Assembly: GCA_002784065.1 (NCBI GenBank)
Contig: PFJY01000136.1
Coordinates: forward strand, 1-33,771
Source: Hydrogenophilales bacterium CG_4_10_14_3_um_filter_58_23
GTDB taxonomy: Bacteria > Pseudomonadota > Gammaproteobacteria > Burkholderiales > Sulfuricellaceae
Length of the DNA: 33,771 bases
Reading direction: 5' to 3'
Below, piece after piece: positions 32,493 through 33,771 of this stretch. Made by a program: the position numbers and the translations under genes. The notes beneath the pieces are model-generated. The model did not search any database and was not told where the DNA came from. It was given only the letters and a program-made list of their open reading frames with translations. Position 1 is the stretch's first letter. Every line of letters begins with the position of its first letter.

Positions 32493-33434
32493 ATGGCTGA
32501 CTTCGAGAGCTGGGAACGGAAAACCCTGGAGAAGCTGGCATTGTCAGCCTTGCAGGAACAGCGCCGGGCGCGGCAGTGGTCGATCTTTTTTCGACTGCTG
32601 ACTCTGGTGTTCCTGTTCATTTTGCTGTTTGCCATAATGGGCTGGTTCAACAAAGGGGAAACCCCTCTTTCCGGCAAGCACACCGCGCTGGTGGAACTGC
32701 GCGGAGTGATTGCCGTTGGAGGTGACACCGATGCCGACAGGGTGATCAGTGGTTTGCGCGAAGCCTTCAAGGACAGGGGAACCAAGGGGGTCATCCTGCT
32801 AATCAACAGCCCAGGCGGCAGCCCGGTTCAGGCTGGCTATATCAACGACGAAATGCGGCGTCTGCGGGCAAAATATCCGCAAATCCCTTTGTATGCCGTG
32901 GTTGAGGATATCTGTGCCTCGGGCGGCTATTACGCAGCCGCAGCTGCCGACAAGATATTTGTCGACAAGGCCAGCATCGTCGGTTCCATTGGTGTGCTGA
33001 TGGATGGCTTCGGCTTCACCGGGACGATGGAAAAGCTGGGAATCGAGCGCCGGTTGATGACGGCGGGTGAAAACAAGGGATTCCTCGACCCTTTTTCGCC
33101 AGTGAACGCCAGCCAGAAGGAACATGCCCAGAAGATGCTGAATGAAATCCACCAGCAATTCATCAGCGTGGTGCGCCAGGGGCGCGGCAAGCGCCTGAAG
33201 GAAATGCCGGACATGTTCAGCGGCCTGTTCTGGAGCGGCGAAAAGAGCATCCAGCTCGGTTTGGCCGATGCCCTCGGCAGTGCCGATTACGTGGCGCGCG
33301 AGATCATCAAGGCCGAGGAAATTATCGATTTCACGCCGCAGGAAGGCATTGCGGAGCGCTTTGCCAAGCGTTTCGGCGCGGCCACAGCGAGCGCCATCAA
33401 TCCGCTGGCAAAAGGCGAAATGAGCTTGCATTAG
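32493..33434 (+). CDS. sppA: Signal peptide peptidase SppA-type serine protease (S49 family)
   Basis: This 313-residue membrane protease is the short, single-domain form of the S49 family. One transmembrane helix lies at about residues 30-49 (FFRLLTLVFLFILLFAIMGW) and the catalytic domain should be periplasmic. The nucleophilic Ser lies in CASGGYYAAAAADKI, with VGSIGVLMDGFGFTG following. The general-base Lys is probably in GENKGFLDPFSP. The NSPGGSPVQAG segment is also characteristic. The ATG at 32493 follows AAAGGATAATC. It is 41 bp after the HAD gene, and its stop is followed closely by the Rof-like gene. Role: digestion of cleaved signal peptides, by family. Confidence 0.92.
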   Translation: MADFESWERKTLEKLALSALQEQRRARQWSIFFRLLTLVFLFILLFAIMGWFNKGETPLSGKHTALVELRGVIAVGGDTDADRVISGLREAFKDRGTKGVILLINSPGGSPVQAGYINDEMRRLRAKYPQIPLYAVVEDICASGGYYAAAAADKIFVDKASIVGSIGVLMDGFGFTGTMEKLGIERRLMTAGENKGFLDPFSPVNASQKEHAQKMLNEIHQQFISVVRQGRGKRLKEMPDMFSGLFWSGEKSIQLGLADALGSADYVAREIIKAEEIIDFTPQEGIAERFAKRFGAATASAINPLAKGEMSLH

Positions 33435-33436
33435 AT

Positions 33437-33706
33437 ATGGAACAAGATTATCAGCCAATCGCTTGTATGCAGCATGAGCAGCTGGAACTCAGTGTGTTGC
33501 GCCGGATACCGTTGATGCTGGCATACCGGTTGGAGGGCCAGGATAGGGTCGAGAAAGTGATGCCGCTGGATGTGGCCACACGTGACGGTGCGGAATGGCT
33601 GAAATTCCGCGGCAAGGATGGCGGCGTGGAAGAAATCCGTCTCGACCGGATTTTATCGTTCGAAGAGGTGTATCGGTTGCCCTCTTCTCGTAATTTAACA
33701 AGGTAA
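33437..33706 (+). CDS. Rof-like Rho-binding antiterminator
   Basis: This 89-residue protein resembles Rof (YaeO), which binds Rho and reduces Rho-dependent termination. The opening DYQPIACMQHEQLELSVLRR mirrors the YQPIxC...LE pattern of Rof, and the later EIRLDRILSFEEV matches the conserved LRLDKI.SF strand. The length is about right (Rof is roughly 84-86 residues). The ATG at 33437 is 2 bp after the SppA stop, suggesting translational coupling. A GC-rich hairpin starts 2 bp after its stop codon. The match is by remembered pattern, so moderate confidence. Confidence 0.7.
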   Translation: MEQDYQPIACMQHEQLELSVLRRIPLMLAYRLEGQDRVEKVMPLDVATRDGAEWLKFRGKDGGVEEIRLDRILSFEEVYRLPSSRNLTR

Positions 33707-33707
33707 A

Positions 33708-33726
33708 CCCCCGGCTATGCCGGGGG
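33708..33726 (+). terminator. GC-rich hairpin ending the rluC-HAD-sppA-rof run
   Basis: A perfect 8-bp stem (CCCCCGGC / GCCGGGGG) with a TAT loop begins 2 bp after the last stop codon. The following ACTCACC has no T-run. It resembles the hairpin at 2-18. Confidence 0.55.
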
Positions 33727-33771
33727 ACTCACCAAGGTTTGACCTATACGTCGATCGCTGTGAATCTTCTT

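Noticed and set aside
1-33771. tRNA or rRNA genes
   Set aside because: No cloverleaf with a CCA-type 3' end or rRNA-like stretch was noticed by eye; a tRNAscan-type search would settle it.

Overview
The window looks like a chromosomal stretch of a GC-rich betaproteobacterium. A Nitrosomonadales-type chemolithotroph would fit, but that is inferred from gene style and gene order, not proven. It carries a broken Tn3-family transposon, a drug-efflux operon, several housekeeping genes and a complete NAD-linked [NiFe] hydrogenase operon. I saw no tRNA, rRNA or CRISPR array.

Region 1 (1-5309): a 4.63-kb Tn3-family element (314-4945) has near-perfect 38-bp inverted repeats. Its order is tnpR, hepT and mntA on the minus strand, then a probable res/promoter gap, then tnpA on the plus strand. 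The HepT/MntA pair is a toxin-antitoxin passenger. tnpA is dead twice over, by a frameshift near 3705 and by a ~180-bp insertion with 11-bp direct repeats. The element joins a 3' fragment of an ABC-F ATPase (ybiT-like) to a 5' fragment of a NodT-type outer-membrane lipoprotein. It lacks matching target duplications, so it marks a deletion or rearrangement scar.

Region 2 (5336-12724): a minus-strand tripartite RND efflux operon (adaptor, pump, outer-membrane factor) lies downstream of a tetR-type repressor gene. That gene has a recognisable promoter with an overlapping palindrome. Two related palindromic repeat elements (TGTAGGTTGGGTT ends) lie at 11037-11188 and 12612-12724. Between the tetR promoter and the second element is an orphan FliL-like gene.

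Region 3 (12837-18738): mfd (minus strand) is divergent from a helical protein of unknown function and a UbiB/ABC1-family kinase.

Region 4 (18756-23964): hoxF-hoxU-hoxY-hoxH-hoxW encode the diaphorase (HoxFU), the hydrogenase (HoxYH) and the HoxH-specific endopeptidase of a group 3d-type enzyme. All genes are tightly packed or overlapping except for a strong 21-bp stem between hoxY and hoxH. A dispersed palindromic repeat has been absorbed in frame into the start of hoxY.

Region 5 (23965-27795): an AT-rich gap, a self-inhibited class II-type Fic protein, a YoaA/DinG-type Fe-S helicase and a low-molecular-weight tyrosine phosphatase.

Region 6 (27815-33771): rne (minus strand) with a long leader is divergent from rluC, a Gph-like HAD phosphatase, a short SppA-type peptidase and a Rof-like Rho-binding antiterminator. 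The last gene is closed by a GC-rich hairpin.
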